Notes: generated from the sequence alone by a model not told the origin. A stretch of DNA of 64,000 nt from DASQFQ01 sp963730115 (GCA_963730115.1 CAVSQM010000002.1:84845-148844); one strand, 5' to 3'. Positions 45,097 to 53,783 are shown, counted from the first letter of the stretch. Numbers and translations: made by a program.

Positions 45097-46745
45097 TCCC
45101 GCATCGGGATCCGGACGCCGCGCTCCTCCGCGACCTCCGCCGCGCGGTCGTAACCCGCGTCGACGTGGCGGATCACGCCCATGCCGGGATCCGCGGTCAG
45201 CACGCGGTCGAGCTTCTGCGCGGCGAGCTCGGACCCGTCTGCCACGCACACCATGCCCGCATGGATCGAGCGGCCGATGCCGACCCCGCCGCCGTGGTGG
45301 ATCGACACCCACGACGCGCCCGACGACGTGTTGACGAGCGCGTTGAGCAGCGGCCAGTCGGCGATCGCGTCGGACTCGTCGGCCATGCCCTCGGTCTCGC
45401 GGTAGGGCGAGGCGACCGAGCCGGAGTCGAGGTGGTCGCGACCGATCACGATCGGCGCGGAGAGCTCACCGGACGCCACCATCGCGTTGAACCGCAGCCC
45501 CAGCCGCCGCCGCTCGCCATAGCCGAGCCAGCAGATCCGCGCCGGCAGTCCCTGGAACGCGATCTTCGCCCTCGCCTCCTCGATCCAGCGCCGCAACCGG
45601 TCGTCGTCGGGGAACTCGTCCAGCACCGCGCGGTCCGTGGCGGCGATGTCGGCCGGATCGCCGGACAGCGCGACCCAGCGGAACGGACCCTTCCCCTCGC
45701 AGAACAGCGGCCGCACGTAGGCGGGCACGAAGCCGGGGTAGTCGAAGGCGCGCTCGAAGCCGCCGAGCTTGGCCTCCGCGCGCAGCGAGTTGCCGTAGTC
45801 GAACACCTCGGCGCCGCGGTCCTGGAAGCCGACCATGGCCGCGCAATGGGCGGCCATCGCGGCGCGCGAGCGCCGGACGTACTCGTCGGGGTCATCGCGC
45901 CGCATCCGCTCCGCCTCCTCCGTCGACAGGCGGTCGGGGACGTAGCCGCCGAGCGGGTCGTGTGCACTCGTCTGGTCGGTCACGATGTCCGCGCCGAAGC
46001 CCGCCTTCAGCAGCTGCGGCAGCACCTCGGCGGCGTTGCCGAGCAGCCCGACGCTGAGCGCGCGGCCGTCGGACTTCGCCGCCAGGCAGCGCGCGATCGC
46101 GTCGTCGAGGCCGGTCGCCTGCTCGTCGAGGTAGCGCGTCTCGAGCCGGCGCTGGATCCGGTGCGCGTCGATCTCGACGCATAGCGCCACGCCGCCGTTC
46201 ATCGTCACCGCCAGCGGCTGCGCCCCGCCCATCCCGCCGAGGCCGGCGGTCAGTGTGATCGTGCCCGCCAGCGAGCCCCCGTGCTGCCGGCGCGCGATCT
46301 CCGCGAAGCACTCGTAGGTGCCCTGGACGATGCCCTGCGTGCCGATGTAGATCCACGACCCCGCGGTCATCTGCCCGTACATCGTCAGCCCGAGGTCCTC
46401 GAGCCGGCGGAACTCCTCCCACGTCGCCCACTCGGGCACGAGGTTGGAGTTGGCGATCAGCACCCGCGGCGCCCACTCGTGCGTCCGCATCACCCCGACC
46501 GGCTTGCCGGACTGCACGAGCAGCGTCTCGTCGGCCTCGAGCGAGCGCAGCGCGCGCACGATCGCGTCGAACGCCTCCCACGAGCGCGCGGCGCGGCCCG
46601 TGCCCCCGTAGACGACGAGCTGGTCGGGATCCTCCGCCACGTCGGGGTCGAGGTTGTTCATCAGCATCCGCAGCACGGCCTCCTGCGGCCAGCCCTTGCA
46701 GGACAGCTCGGTGCCGTGCGGCGCGCGGACCTCGCGGGCGCTCAT
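45093..46745 (-). CDS. hutU: Urocanate hydratase
   Basis: 550 aa. Begins with R-A-P-H-G-T-E-L-S-C-K-G-W, and shows VYGGTGRAARSWEAFD, GGMGGAQPLAV (NAD site), DQTSAHDPLGGYVP and ASWVSIHHGGGVGIG. It hydrates urocanate to imidazolonepropionate with tightly bound NAD. Length is normal (about 550-560). ATG overlaps the hutH stop, and the stop overlaps def. Confidence 0.97.
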   Translation of the reverse strand: MSAREVRAPHGTELSCKGWPQEAVLRMLMNNLDPDVAEDPDQLVVYGGTGRAARSWEAFDAIVRALRSLEADETLLVQSGKPVGVMRTHEWAPRVLIANSNLVPEWATWEEFRRLEDLGLTMYGQMTAGSWIYIGTQGIVQGTYECFAEIARRQHGGSLAGTITLTAGLGGMGGAQPLAVTMNGGVALCVEIDAHRIQRRLETRYLDEQATGLDDAIARCLAAKSDGRALSVGLLGNAAEVLPQLLKAGFGADIVTDQTSAHDPLGGYVPDRLSTEEAERMRRDDPDEYVRRSRAAMAAHCAAMVGFQDRGAEVFDYGNSLRAEAKLGGFERAFDYPGFVPAYVRPLFCEGKGPFRWVALSGDPADIAATDRAVLDEFPDDDRLRRWIEEARAKIAFQGLPARICWLGYGERRRLGLRFNAMVASGELSAPIVIGRDHLDSGSVASPYRETEGMADESDAIADWPLLNALVNTSSGASWVSIHHGGGVGIGRSIHAGMVCVADGSELAAQKLDRVLTADPGMGVIRHVDAGYDRAAEVAEERGVRIPMRE

Positions 46746-48250
46746 GCCATCGCCCCCACCGCGGCCTCGACCGCGTCCAGGACGCCGCCGTTCGCCACCA
46801 GCTCCTCGGCCGCGGCGAGGTCCGGTGCCAGGTGGCGGTCCGCGCCGGGCCCGCCGATCCGCTCCCGCACCGCGGCCAGCGCGGCGGCGCCGCCCGCGCC
46901 CGGCCGCAGCGGCGCGCGCAGGTCGAGCCCGTGCGAGGCGCAGGCCAACTCGACGGCGAGGATGCGCGCGAGGTTGCGCAGGGCGGTGCGGAGCTTGCGG
47001 GCGGCGGACCAGCCCATCGACACGTGATCCTCCTGCATCGCGCTCGTCGGCAGCGACCCGACGCTCGCCGGGCTCGCCAGCCGCCGGTTCTCGGCCACCA
47101 GCGACGCCTGCGTGTACTGAGCGATCATCAGCCCGGAGTTGACGCCCGGCTCCTCGGTGAGGAACGGCGGCAGGCCGTGCGAGCGGGCGACGTCGAGCAG
47201 GCGGTCGGTGCGGCGCTCGGCGATCCCGCCGACCTCGGCGACCGCGATGGCGAGGAAGTCGAGCGCGAAGCCGAGCGGCGCGCCGTGGAAGTTGCCGCAC
47301 GACTCGACGCGGCCGTCCGGCAGCACCATCGGGTTGTCGATCGCGCTCGCCAGCTCCGCGAGCGCCACGCGCTCCGCATGGGCGAGCGTGTCTCGCGCGG
47401 CGCCGTTGACCTGCGGCGCGCAGCGCAGCGAGTACGCGTCCTGCACGCGGTCGTCGCCGTAGCGGTGGCTGGCCACGATCGGGGAGCCGGCCAGCACCTT
47501 GCGCAGGTTCTCCGCGCTCGCCGCCTGGCCGGGCTGCGGCCGCAGCGCGACGAGATCCTCGGCGAACGCGCGGTCGGTCCCGAGCAGCGCCTCGACCGAC
47601 ATCGCCGCGGTGACGTCGGCGACGCGCAGCAGGTTGGCGAAGTCGTGGAGGGCGAGGATGAGCATGCCGAGCATCCCGTCGGTCCCGTTGATCAGCGCGA
47701 GCCCTTCCTTCGGCCCGAGCGTCAGCGGCTCGATCCCGGAGGGGTCGCCCTCGATCACCTCGCCCTCGCCGATCAGCACCAGCGCGCAGTGGGCGAGCGG
47801 CGCGAGGTCGCCGCTCGCGCCCAGCGACCCGAACTCGGGCACGCGCGGCGTGACGCCGGCGTTGAGGAGCGCGAGGATGGTCTCGGCCACCTCGGGGCGC
47901 GCGCCGGAGCAGCCCATCGCGAGCGTGCGCGCCCGCAGCAGCATCATCGCCCGCACCACCTCCGGCTCGACAGGCGGGCCCATGCCCGCGGCGTGCGAGC
48001 GCACCAGCGCACCCTGCAGCTCCTCACGGCGCTCGACGGGAATCGTCACGTTGGCGAGCGAGCCGAAGCCGGTCGAGACGCCGTAGGCGGGCTCGGTGCG
48101 GTCCGCGAGGCCATCGACGACGGCCGCGCTCCTCGCCATCGCCTCGCGAGCTTCGGAGGTCAGCCGGACCTCGGCGCGGTCGCGCGCGACCGCGACCACG
48201 TCGTCCGGCGCGAGTCCGGTGCCGCTGAGCTCGATCACGCCGGGCCACAC
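46742..48250 (-). CDS. hutH: Histidine ammonia-lyase
   Basis: About 502 aa. The MIO cofactor is formed from A-S-G in FGSLGASGDLAPLAH; other markers are YGVSTGFGSLANV, KEGLALINGTDGML and MQEDHVSMG. It removes ammonia from histidine to give urocanate, the first step of the pathway, and is the first gene of a seven-gene operon. The reading frame starts at GTG 48250, but GTG 48238 (V-I-E-L-S-G-T-G) would give the more usual N-terminus. A 12-bp element abuts the upstream start. Confidence 0.95.
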   Translation of the reverse strand: MWPGVIELSGTGLAPDDVVAVARDRAEVRLTSEAREAMARSAAVVDGLADRTEPAYGVSTGFGSLANVTIPVERREELQGALVRSHAAGMGPPVEPEVVRAMMLLRARTLAMGCSGARPEVAETILALLNAGVTPRVPEFGSLGASGDLAPLAHCALVLIGEGEVIEGDPSGIEPLTLGPKEGLALINGTDGMLGMLILALHDFANLLRVADVTAAMSVEALLGTDRAFAEDLVALRPQPGQAASAENLRKVLAGSPIVASHRYGDDRVQDAYSLRCAPQVNGAARDTLAHAERVALAELASAIDNPMVLPDGRVESCGNFHGAPLGFALDFLAIAVAEVGGIAERRTDRLLDVARSHGLPPFLTEEPGVNSGLMIAQYTQASLVAENRRLASPASVGSLPTSAMQEDHVSMGWSAARKLRTALRNLARILAVELACASHGLDLRAPLRPGAGGAAALAAVRERIGGPGADRHLAPDLAAAEELVANGGVLDAVEAAVGAMA

Positions 48251-48251
48251 T

Positions 48252-48419
48252 AGATGGTTGATTGCGCGGCCGCTGTGCCCGGATGTGCGTGCACCGTGGA
48301 TGCAGGGCAGTGCCCGCCGAAGGTGGACAGTGGCAGCGCCACGGACGCCTTCGGCGGGTGCTGATCCTGCGCCGCGGGGCGCGTGCAGACGGGCGCGGGG
48401 GTCGTGGAATCAACCATCT
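48252..48419. promoter_or_regulatory. Matching 12-bp elements in the hutH/zincin divergent region
   Basis: AGATGGTTGATT at 48252-48263 and its exact reverse complement AATCAACCATCT at 48408-48419 flank the 195-bp gap. Each copy has the same orientation relative to the gene it precedes, lying just before hutH (1 bp from its GTG) and 26 bp before the zincin gene. Such a pair suggests one regulator or a common promoter element acting on both genes. Confidence 0.5.
48313..48358. other. Compound hairpin/cruciform in the divergent region
   Basis: CCCGCCGAAGG (48313-48323) pairs perfectly with CCTTCGGCGGG (48348-48358), and inside it GTGGC (48330-48334) pairs with GCCAC (48338-48342). An 11-bp palindrome GGGCAGTGCCC (48305-48315) overlaps the left arm. 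It lies between two divergent genes, so it cannot terminate either; a structured leader or a protein-binding dyad is more likely. Confidence 0.5.
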
Positions 48420-48445
48420 TGGGATGCTCGGGGTAAGGTCGCTCC

Positions 48446-49897
48446 GTGGAGGGCGAGCGGACCGCAGCCGAGCCTGCGGCGGAGACCACGACGATCGCGG
48501 AGCGCGACCCTGCCCCGGCCGGCAGCGGGAGCGTGCGCAGCGCCTTCGGGCGGCTGTCGCCCACCGCGGTGCTGCGGCTGCAGCGGGCGGCCGGCAACGC
48601 GGCCGTCGTGACGATCGCCGAGGCGGCCGCGAGGCTGCGGAGCGAGCGCGAGGCGCGCCCCGGCAGCCCGACGGCGCCGGGCGTGCGCTTCCGCGTCCCC
48701 AAGCCCGACGAGCTCAAGCGCTTGTACTCCGGCGGCGTGATCCCGCAGTCCGTCGTCGAGGAGTCGGTGCGGCGCGCTCTCAAGCGCATGGACGCCGACT
48801 TCGGGCTGCGGACCGGCGCCGACCACGTGATGTCGAAGCTGTTCCCCGGCGGCGGCAAGTTCGACGAGACGGCGTGGGCCGGGGTGCTCGGGACGGACAA
48901 GGGCGACGTCTACACGTCCGTGCTCGACGCCGAGACGCAGCTCAAGCCGGCGGACAAGACGAAGCTCGAGGACGCGGCGCGGCTGGCCGGCGACGAGATC
49001 GACAAGGCGATGAAGGACGACGCCGGGCTGAAGCAGGTCTTCGGCACCCAGGCCGCGCTCGCCAAGACCCGCTACGGCCAGGCGAAGGCGGCGCTGAAGG
49101 CGGCGATCGCCAACTCCGACAAGGCCATCGACACCGACTACAACCGCGACGACACGGAGGTCGGGCTCGGCGGCTGGGCGCGGCACGACATCCAGCACAT
49201 CCACCTGACCGGCGACGTGGCGGAGGTCAAGGACCTCAAGCAGTCGATCATCACGCTGATCCACGAGGCGGCCCATCTCGCCCATCCCGACGTCGACGAC
49301 CTCGGGTACTACAAGAGCCCTGGCTTCGAGGCGATGCCCGACGCGAAGAAGGTGTGCAACGCGGCCCACTACGAGGAGCTGCCGGCGCGCAGCCTCGGGG
49401 TCAGCGCGTTCGCGACCACGACCTTCACGCCCGGCGTCAAGGCGACGGGCGGCAAGGTGACGTTCGAGGACGAGGTGCGGCGCGTGGCGAGCGAGTACCT
49501 GCGCAAGGCGTGGGACGCGGCCGTCGACGCGCACCAGTTCGTCCGCGAGACGGCGAAGGCGATCATCAACGACCCGGCCGGGAAGCACTTCGAGAGCCAC
49601 AAGGCATCGCTGCTCGAGGTCTCGAAGATGGAGCAGCTGACGATCCACCAGCAGGTGCCGGCGCCGAGCACGGTGACGACGCTCGACGCGGTGCTGTCGG
49701 AGGGCGTCGCGCACGGGACCCGCCGCATCCAGGGCAAGCTCAAGGCGCAGAGCGTGCCGGCGACGAAGAACAAGAAGGTCGCGGTCAAGGCGCTGATCGA
49801 CGGGGCGATCAACGACTACGGGGCGCTGCTCGGCAACGCGGCCGACGACCGCAAGCTCATGGACTGGCTCGTCAAGCACTACCGCAAGGGGTTCTGA
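48446..49897 (+). CDS. Zincin-type metallopeptidase-like effector with LQRxxGNxAV tag
   Basis: 483 aa, no signal peptide or membrane helix. Residues 43-54 read LRLQRAAGNAAV, a tag seen at the N-terminus of many proteins tied to extracellular contractile injection systems (DUF4157 type). A zinc-peptidase motif H273-E-A-A-H277 lies in IITLIHEAAHLAHPD, followed about 35 residues on by AAHYEELPARSLG, whose acidic residues could be the third ligand, as in deuterolysin/lysine-specific metallopeptidases. GTG at 48446. It is 5 bp ahead of an LRR gene. Effector status is inferred; the enzyme class is moderately sure. Confidence 0.65.
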   Translation: MEGERTAAEPAAETTTIAERDPAPAGSGSVRSAFGRLSPTAVLRLQRAAGNAAVVTIAEAAARLRSEREARPGSPTAPGVRFRVPKPDELKRLYSGGVIPQSVVEESVRRALKRMDADFGLRTGADHVMSKLFPGGGKFDETAWAGVLGTDKGDVYTSVLDAETQLKPADKTKLEDAARLAGDEIDKAMKDDAGLKQVFGTQAALAKTRYGQAKAALKAAIANSDKAIDTDYNRDDTEVGLGGWARHDIQHIHLTGDVAEVKDLKQSIITLIHEAAHLAHPDVDDLGYYKSPGFEAMPDAKKVCNAAHYEELPARSLGVSAFATTTFTPGVKATGGKVTFEDEVRRVASEYLRKAWDAAVDAHQFVRETAKAIINDPAGKHFESHKASLLEVSKMEQLTIHQQVPAPSTVTTLDAVLSEGVAHGTRRIQGKLKAQSVPATKNKKVAVKALIDGAINDYGALLGNAADDRKLMDWLVKHYRKGF

Positions 49898-49902
49898 CCC
49901 CC

Positions 49903-50991
49903 GTGCGCTTCTGCGACCAGGAGTGGCCCGAGGACACCGAGGTCCTCGACTGCGTCAACGAGGAGATCGAGGACCTCGAGCCGCTGCGCGCGCTCAGCGG
50001 GCTGCGCGAGCTGCGGCTGTCGGCCACGAACCCGCACATGCACGTCGAGCACTACGTGCGCGACCTCGAGCCGCTCGCCGCTCTGAAGCGGCTCGAGGTA
50101 CTCGAGCTGCCGCGCACGAAGGTCGCGGACCTCGCGCCGCTCGCGGGCCTGAGCGGGCTGCGGCGGCTCGACCTGTCGCTCACCCGCGTCACCGACCTGG
50201 CCCCGCTGGCCGGCCTGCGGCGGCTGGAGTGGCTGAAGCTCAACCAGGCGCCGGTCGCCGACCTGTCGCCGCTGGAAGAGCTCGACGCGCTCGCCGAGCT
50301 CGACATCTCGGGCACCGCGGTGGCCGATCTCGCGCCGCTGCGCGGGCTGGAGCGGCTGCGGGCGCTCAACCTCCGCGACGCGCCCGTGCGCGACCTCTCC
50401 CCGCTCGCGGAGCTGCCGCTGCTGCGCGAGGCCGAGCGGCTCGACCTGACGGGCACGCAGGTGGCGTCGCTGGCAGGGCTCGAGGGTGCGCGGCGTCTGC
50501 GCGAGCTGCGCGCCATCGGGGCGCCGGTGGAGGACCTGCGCGGCGTGGGGGAGCTGGCCGGGCTCGAGCTGCTGCGGATCGACCACACGCGGGTCAGCGA
50601 GCTCGCCGGGGTGGCGGAGCTGCGCGCGCTGCGCGCGCTCTCGCTGGCGGGGACGGCGGTGTCGGACCTGACGCCCGTGGCCGGGCTCCGCGCGCTCGAG
50701 GAGCTCGGCCTGGCCGAGTGCCCCGTGGTCGACGTGGGCCCGCTGAGCGAGCTCGCCGGGCTGCTCGAGCTGCAGCTGCAGGGGACGCGGGTCGAGGACG
50801 TCGCGCCGCTCGGCGGGCTGGACCAGCTCCAGGGCCTCAACCTCGCGCGCACGCCGGTGCGTGATCTCGCTCCGCTCGAAGCGCTGCACAACCTGCAGTG
50901 GCTCAACCTCTCCGGGACCTGGGTGAGCGACGACCAGGTCGCCGCGCTGAAGCGCCGCCGGGCGCAGCTGTCGGTGCTGCGCGACGGCTAG
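49903..50991 (+). CDS. Leucine-rich-repeat protein
   Basis: 362 aa made almost wholly of about 13 LRRs of roughly 22 residues with the pattern L-x2-L-x-L-x-x-T-x-V-x-D-L-x-P-L-x-G-L (e.g. LDLSLTRVTDLAPLAGLRRL). This is the bacterial, internalin-like class. There is no signal peptide, so it acts inside the cell as a binding scaffold. GTG at 49903, 5 bp after the zincin stop, so the two are co-translated; it could be the partner or immunity protein of that enzyme. Its stop interlocks with the convergent caspase-like gene. Confidence 0.85.
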   Translation: MRFCDQEWPEDTEVLDCVNEEIEDLEPLRALSGLRELRLSATNPHMHVEHYVRDLEPLAALKRLEVLELPRTKVADLAPLAGLSGLRRLDLSLTRVTDLAPLAGLRRLEWLKLNQAPVADLSPLEELDALAELDISGTAVADLAPLRGLERLRALNLRDAPVRDLSPLAELPLLREAERLDLTGTQVASLAGLEGARRLRELRAIGAPVEDLRGVGELAGLELLRIDHTRVSELAGVAELRALRALSLAGTAVSDLTPVAGLRALEELGLAECPVVDVGPLSELAGLLELQLQGTRVEDVAPLGGLDQLQGLNLARTPVRDLAPLEALHNLQWLNLSGTWVSDDQVAALKRRRAQLSVLRDG

Positions 50992-52508
50992 GGCGCCGGC
51001 CGCAGGCCCGGGCCGTTGTCCTGGAAGCCGTCGCTGCCGTAGCGGTCGTCGGCCATCGGGTGCGCGTTCTCCATCCGGTCGACGAGCGCGCGGGCGCCCT
51101 CCTGGGCGAGCACGCCGTCGAGGTAGGCGAGCATGCCCTCGGCGAGCGTGATCACGTAGGGCGGGACGACGTTCGTGGTGACGTCGAGCTGGCGCGTGCT
51201 CGTCTGGGTGTTGCCCGACGACCGCAGCGCGTTCATGTACTCGCGGGTCACGCAGCCGTTGAACAGCCACAGGCGGTAGTGGTCGTCGCTGACCGCGGGT
51301 GAGAGCCGTAGCGGCTGGCCCGCGGTCGCGAGGCCGATCAGGTGGTTGCCGAGCGTGTCGGGATGGGTCACCGGCGCGGGGTTGATGCCGAGATTGCCCT
51401 CCGGATGCGCGATGAAGGTCAGCTGGCCCGCCTCGCGCATGCGCTCGAAGGTCGCGATGCCGCGGCGGTTGTCGCCGACCCTGAAGGCGCGCATGAACTC
51501 GTCGGACGTCATGTCCTGGTCGCCGGTGTGGTCCCCGCGCTGGTGCCCCGGGACCTGGTCCCAGTGCACGCGGATCGTGTAGTTGCGGTCGAAGTCGGGG
51601 CCGGTGCCGTAGCGGGCGTGCCCGCCGTACTCGAAGATCTCGCTCTCGTCGAGGGCGAGCGCCGCCGCGGCCGCGCTCGCGGTCCCCTCCTCACCCGGCG
51701 CAGCCGGCCCGATCAGCCGCAGCACGCAGTGGACAGGGCTGCCGAGCGAGGTGGCGACGTTCTCCTTGACGAACAGCTGGCCGCCCTCGGCCGGCGGCGG
51801 GCGCCCAGCCTCCTCGTGCAGCTCGGCGGCCCGGGCCGGGTCGAGGGTGAAGCCGCGCACCTCGGTGAGGCCGCGCTCGAGCTCGTGATGCTCGGCGGGG
51901 GTGAGCCCATGCTCGTCGAAGCCGACGGCGAGCGTGATCTGCAGCAGCCCGTCCTCGGTGATGCGGTCGTACTCCGGGCGCGGGCCGGCGGCGATCCGGC
52001 CGCGCGGCGCGACGACCTGCGGCGCCTCGTCGAGCGCGGTCCAGGTGGCGGCGTCGACGACCGCGTTGGCCGGCCGGATGTTGTGGAAGCGCTTGAAGGC
52101 GATCACCGCGCGCGCCGTCGCCCCGCCGAAGTCGCCGTCGACGATCAAGCCGAGCCGCCGCATCGCGCTGAGGTGCCAGTTGAGCTTGAGCTGCAACAGC
52201 TCGACGTCGCCGCCGCCGGTGGGATCGCTGATCCGGGTCGGCTCGTCGGGGTGCCCGCGGTGCTGTGTGTAGCCGTAGTTGGCGTCCTTCGCCCCCTGGC
52301 GCAGCTCCGGCCGGACACTCGACGCCTCGGGCGGCGCCTCCGGCGCCTCGACCGCCTGCCGGGCGAGGAGCTGCCCGACGGCGCGGTTGCCGATCGTCCG
52401 CTGCAGCGCGAGCAGACCCGTGACCGTCGGGGCGGTGGAGAGCTGCGGCGCCGCGGGCTCGGCCGCCGGCTCGGCGCGATCCGTCGCGGGCGACGCCGTT
52501 GCGTGCAC
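50988..52508 (-). CDS. Caspase-like protein with LQRxxGNxAV tag and peptidoglycan-binding domain
   Basis: 506 aa from GTG 52508, no signal peptide. Residues 31-50 contain LLALQRTIGNRAVGQLLARQ, the same tag as in the zincin protein 1 kb away. Residues about 100-165 are a PG_binding_1 domain (LKLNWHLSAMRRLG, then VDGDFGGATARAVIAFKRF). The C-terminal region shows a caspase-hemoglobinase-like dyad: EIFEYGGHARYG with H297 and LWLFNGCVTREY with C419. A cysteine peptidase acting at or across the envelope is a fair reading, but the fold is inferred from motifs only. Confidence 0.6.
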   Translation of the reverse strand: MHATASPATDRAEPAAEPAAPQLSTAPTVTGLLALQRTIGNRAVGQLLARQAVEAPEAPPEASSVRPELRQGAKDANYGYTQHRGHPDEPTRISDPTGGGDVELLQLKLNWHLSAMRRLGLIVDGDFGGATARAVIAFKRFHNIRPANAVVDAATWTALDEAPQVVAPRGRIAAGPRPEYDRITEDGLLQITLAVGFDEHGLTPAEHHELERGLTEVRGFTLDPARAAELHEEAGRPPPAEGGQLFVKENVATSLGSPVHCVLRLIGPAAPGEEGTASAAAAALALDESEIFEYGGHARYGTGPDFDRNYTIRVHWDQVPGHQRGDHTGDQDMTSDEFMRAFRVGDNRRGIATFERMREAGQLTFIAHPEGNLGINPAPVTHPDTLGNHLIGLATAGQPLRLSPAVSDDHYRLWLFNGCVTREYMNALRSSGNTQTSTRQLDVTTNVVPPYVITLAEGMLAYLDGVLAQEGARALVDRMENAHPMADDRYGSDGFQDNGPGLRPAP

Positions 52509-52565
52509 GACCGATCCATACCAGGCTCGGGGCTGCGCGGGCAAGGGGCGGCGCCGGTCGATCGA

Positions 52566-52639
52566 TGGGCGGTGCTGGGCTCGAACCAGCGACCTCCTGC
52601 TTGTAAGGCAGGCGCTCTGACCAGCTGAGCTAACCGCCC
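52566..52639 (-). tRNA. tRNA-Val(TAC)
   Basis: 74-nt cloverleaf on the minus strand: acceptor GGGCGGT/ACCGCCC, D-arm GCTCAGCTGGTCAGAGC, anticodon loop CTTACAA giving TAC, T-arm CTGGTTCGAGCCCAG. CCA not encoded. Confidence 0.95.
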
Positions 52640-52674
52640 CGGCGGTGAAGAGGCTAGTGCCATCATCTCCGCGC

Positions 52675-53415
52675 ATGCGGGCGGGCCTGTTGCTTCTCCT
52701 CGTCGCCGTTCTGTGCGCGGCGACCGCCGCGCCGGCGCGCGCGGACAGCCTCGTGACGCGGCCGCACGCGAAGCAGCCGCTGTCCGACAAGCGGGCGGCG
52801 AAGCTCGTGAAGCGCTCGCGCTTCGAGCCGCGCCCGGCCAACCGCGACGCGCTGCGGCGTACGCCGACCGCCGCGCAGCTGCGGGCGTTCCGCGCGCAGT
52901 CGGAGATGCCCTACGCGCGCTACGTGACGGGGCGCTTCACCGGCACGACCGACGAGGTGATCCAGTGGGCGGCGCGCAAGTGGGGCTTCAAGCCGGACCT
53001 GCTGCGGGCGGTGGCGACGGTCGAGTCGTGGTGGCGGATGAGCACCGTCGGCGACAACGGCGACTCGTTCGGGCTCTTCCAGGTGCGGCGGCCGTTCCAC
53101 TGCACGGAGCCGGTGTGCGAGCAGTTCCGCGGCGACGCCGCGCTGAACGCCGACTACTACGGCGGGATCCTGCGCTCCTACTACGACGGCAAGCAGCGGT
53201 GGCTGAACACGGTGTCGGGGGACGAGCGAAGCGGTGACGAGCGCTCTGCGCGAGGCAGTGGCAAGCGCTACCGCCGCGGCGACCTGTGGGGCTCGGTCGG
53301 CGCGTGGTTCTCCGGCCGCTGGTGGAACGAGCCGGCGCGCGGCTACATCCGCGAGGTGAAGCGGCGGCTGCGCGAGCGGACCTGGCGGACGGCCGACTTC
53401 CGCGGCGGCGGGTAG
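52675..53415 (+). CDS. Secreted lytic transglycosylase (SLT domain)
   Basis: 246 aa with signal peptide (residues 1-24, ending P-A-R-A). The SLT fold shows the catalytic Glu in LLRAVATVESWWRMS and the second motif GDNGDSFGLFQVRR, then ALNADYYGGILRSYYDG. It should cleave the MurNAc-GlcNAc bond of peptidoglycan. A basic insert (RSGDERSARGSGKRYRRG) sits before the last helices. ATG at 52675 starts the signal peptide. Confidence 0.82.
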   Translation: MRAGLLLLLVAVLCAATAAPARADSLVTRPHAKQPLSDKRAAKLVKRSRFEPRPANRDALRRTPTAAQLRAFRAQSEMPYARYVTGRFTGTTDEVIQWAARKWGFKPDLLRAVATVESWWRMSTVGDNGDSFGLFQVRRPFHCTEPVCEQFRGDAALNADYYGGILRSYYDGKQRWLNTVSGDERSGDERSARGSGKRYRRGDLWGSVGAWFSGRWWNEPARGYIREVKRRLRERTWRTADFRGGG

Positions 53416-53447
53416 CGGTGACGCCCGCGCTGGCATCATTCGCCTGG

Positions 53448-53783
53448 ATGAACGGCTCCGTGGCATGGCGGGCGGCCCTGATCCAAGGGCTGGCGGTGGC
53501 GGTGAGCGGCGTGATGCTCGGCGCCGCGCTCCCGACGTCGTTCTTCGAGGATTACGGCTGGGCGGCCGGGCCGGGCGTGTGGGCGCTGTGCGCCCTCCTC
53601 ACCGCCGCGGTGCTGCACCTGCGCCCGCTGCCCGTGCTGGCGGGCGCGGCGGTCGCCGGCATCCCGTCGCTGATCACCGTCCTGCTCGGCGTGCACTGGG
53701 CCGGGGTGCCGCTCGCGGTCGGGCTGTTCGCCGCCTGGTGCGGCTGGCTGGCCGGGGACCGCGGACGGGTGGCGGTGGCCTGA
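53448..53783 (+). CDS. Small four-helix membrane protein, unknown function
   Basis: 111 aa from ATG 53448 (GTG 53418 is an alternative adding 10 residues). Hydrophobic segments LIQGLAVAVSGVMLGAAL, VWALCALLTAAVLHL, VLAGAAVAGIPSLITVLLG and AVGLFAAWCGWLAG. No family recognised. Its TGA overlaps the ATG of the following SDR gene, so they are coupled. Confidence 0.65.
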   Translation: MNGSVAWRAALIQGLAVAVSGVMLGAALPTSFFEDYGWAAGPGVWALCALLTAAVLHLRPLPVLAGAAVAGIPSLITVLLGVHWAGVPLAVGLFAAWCGWLAGDRGRVAVA

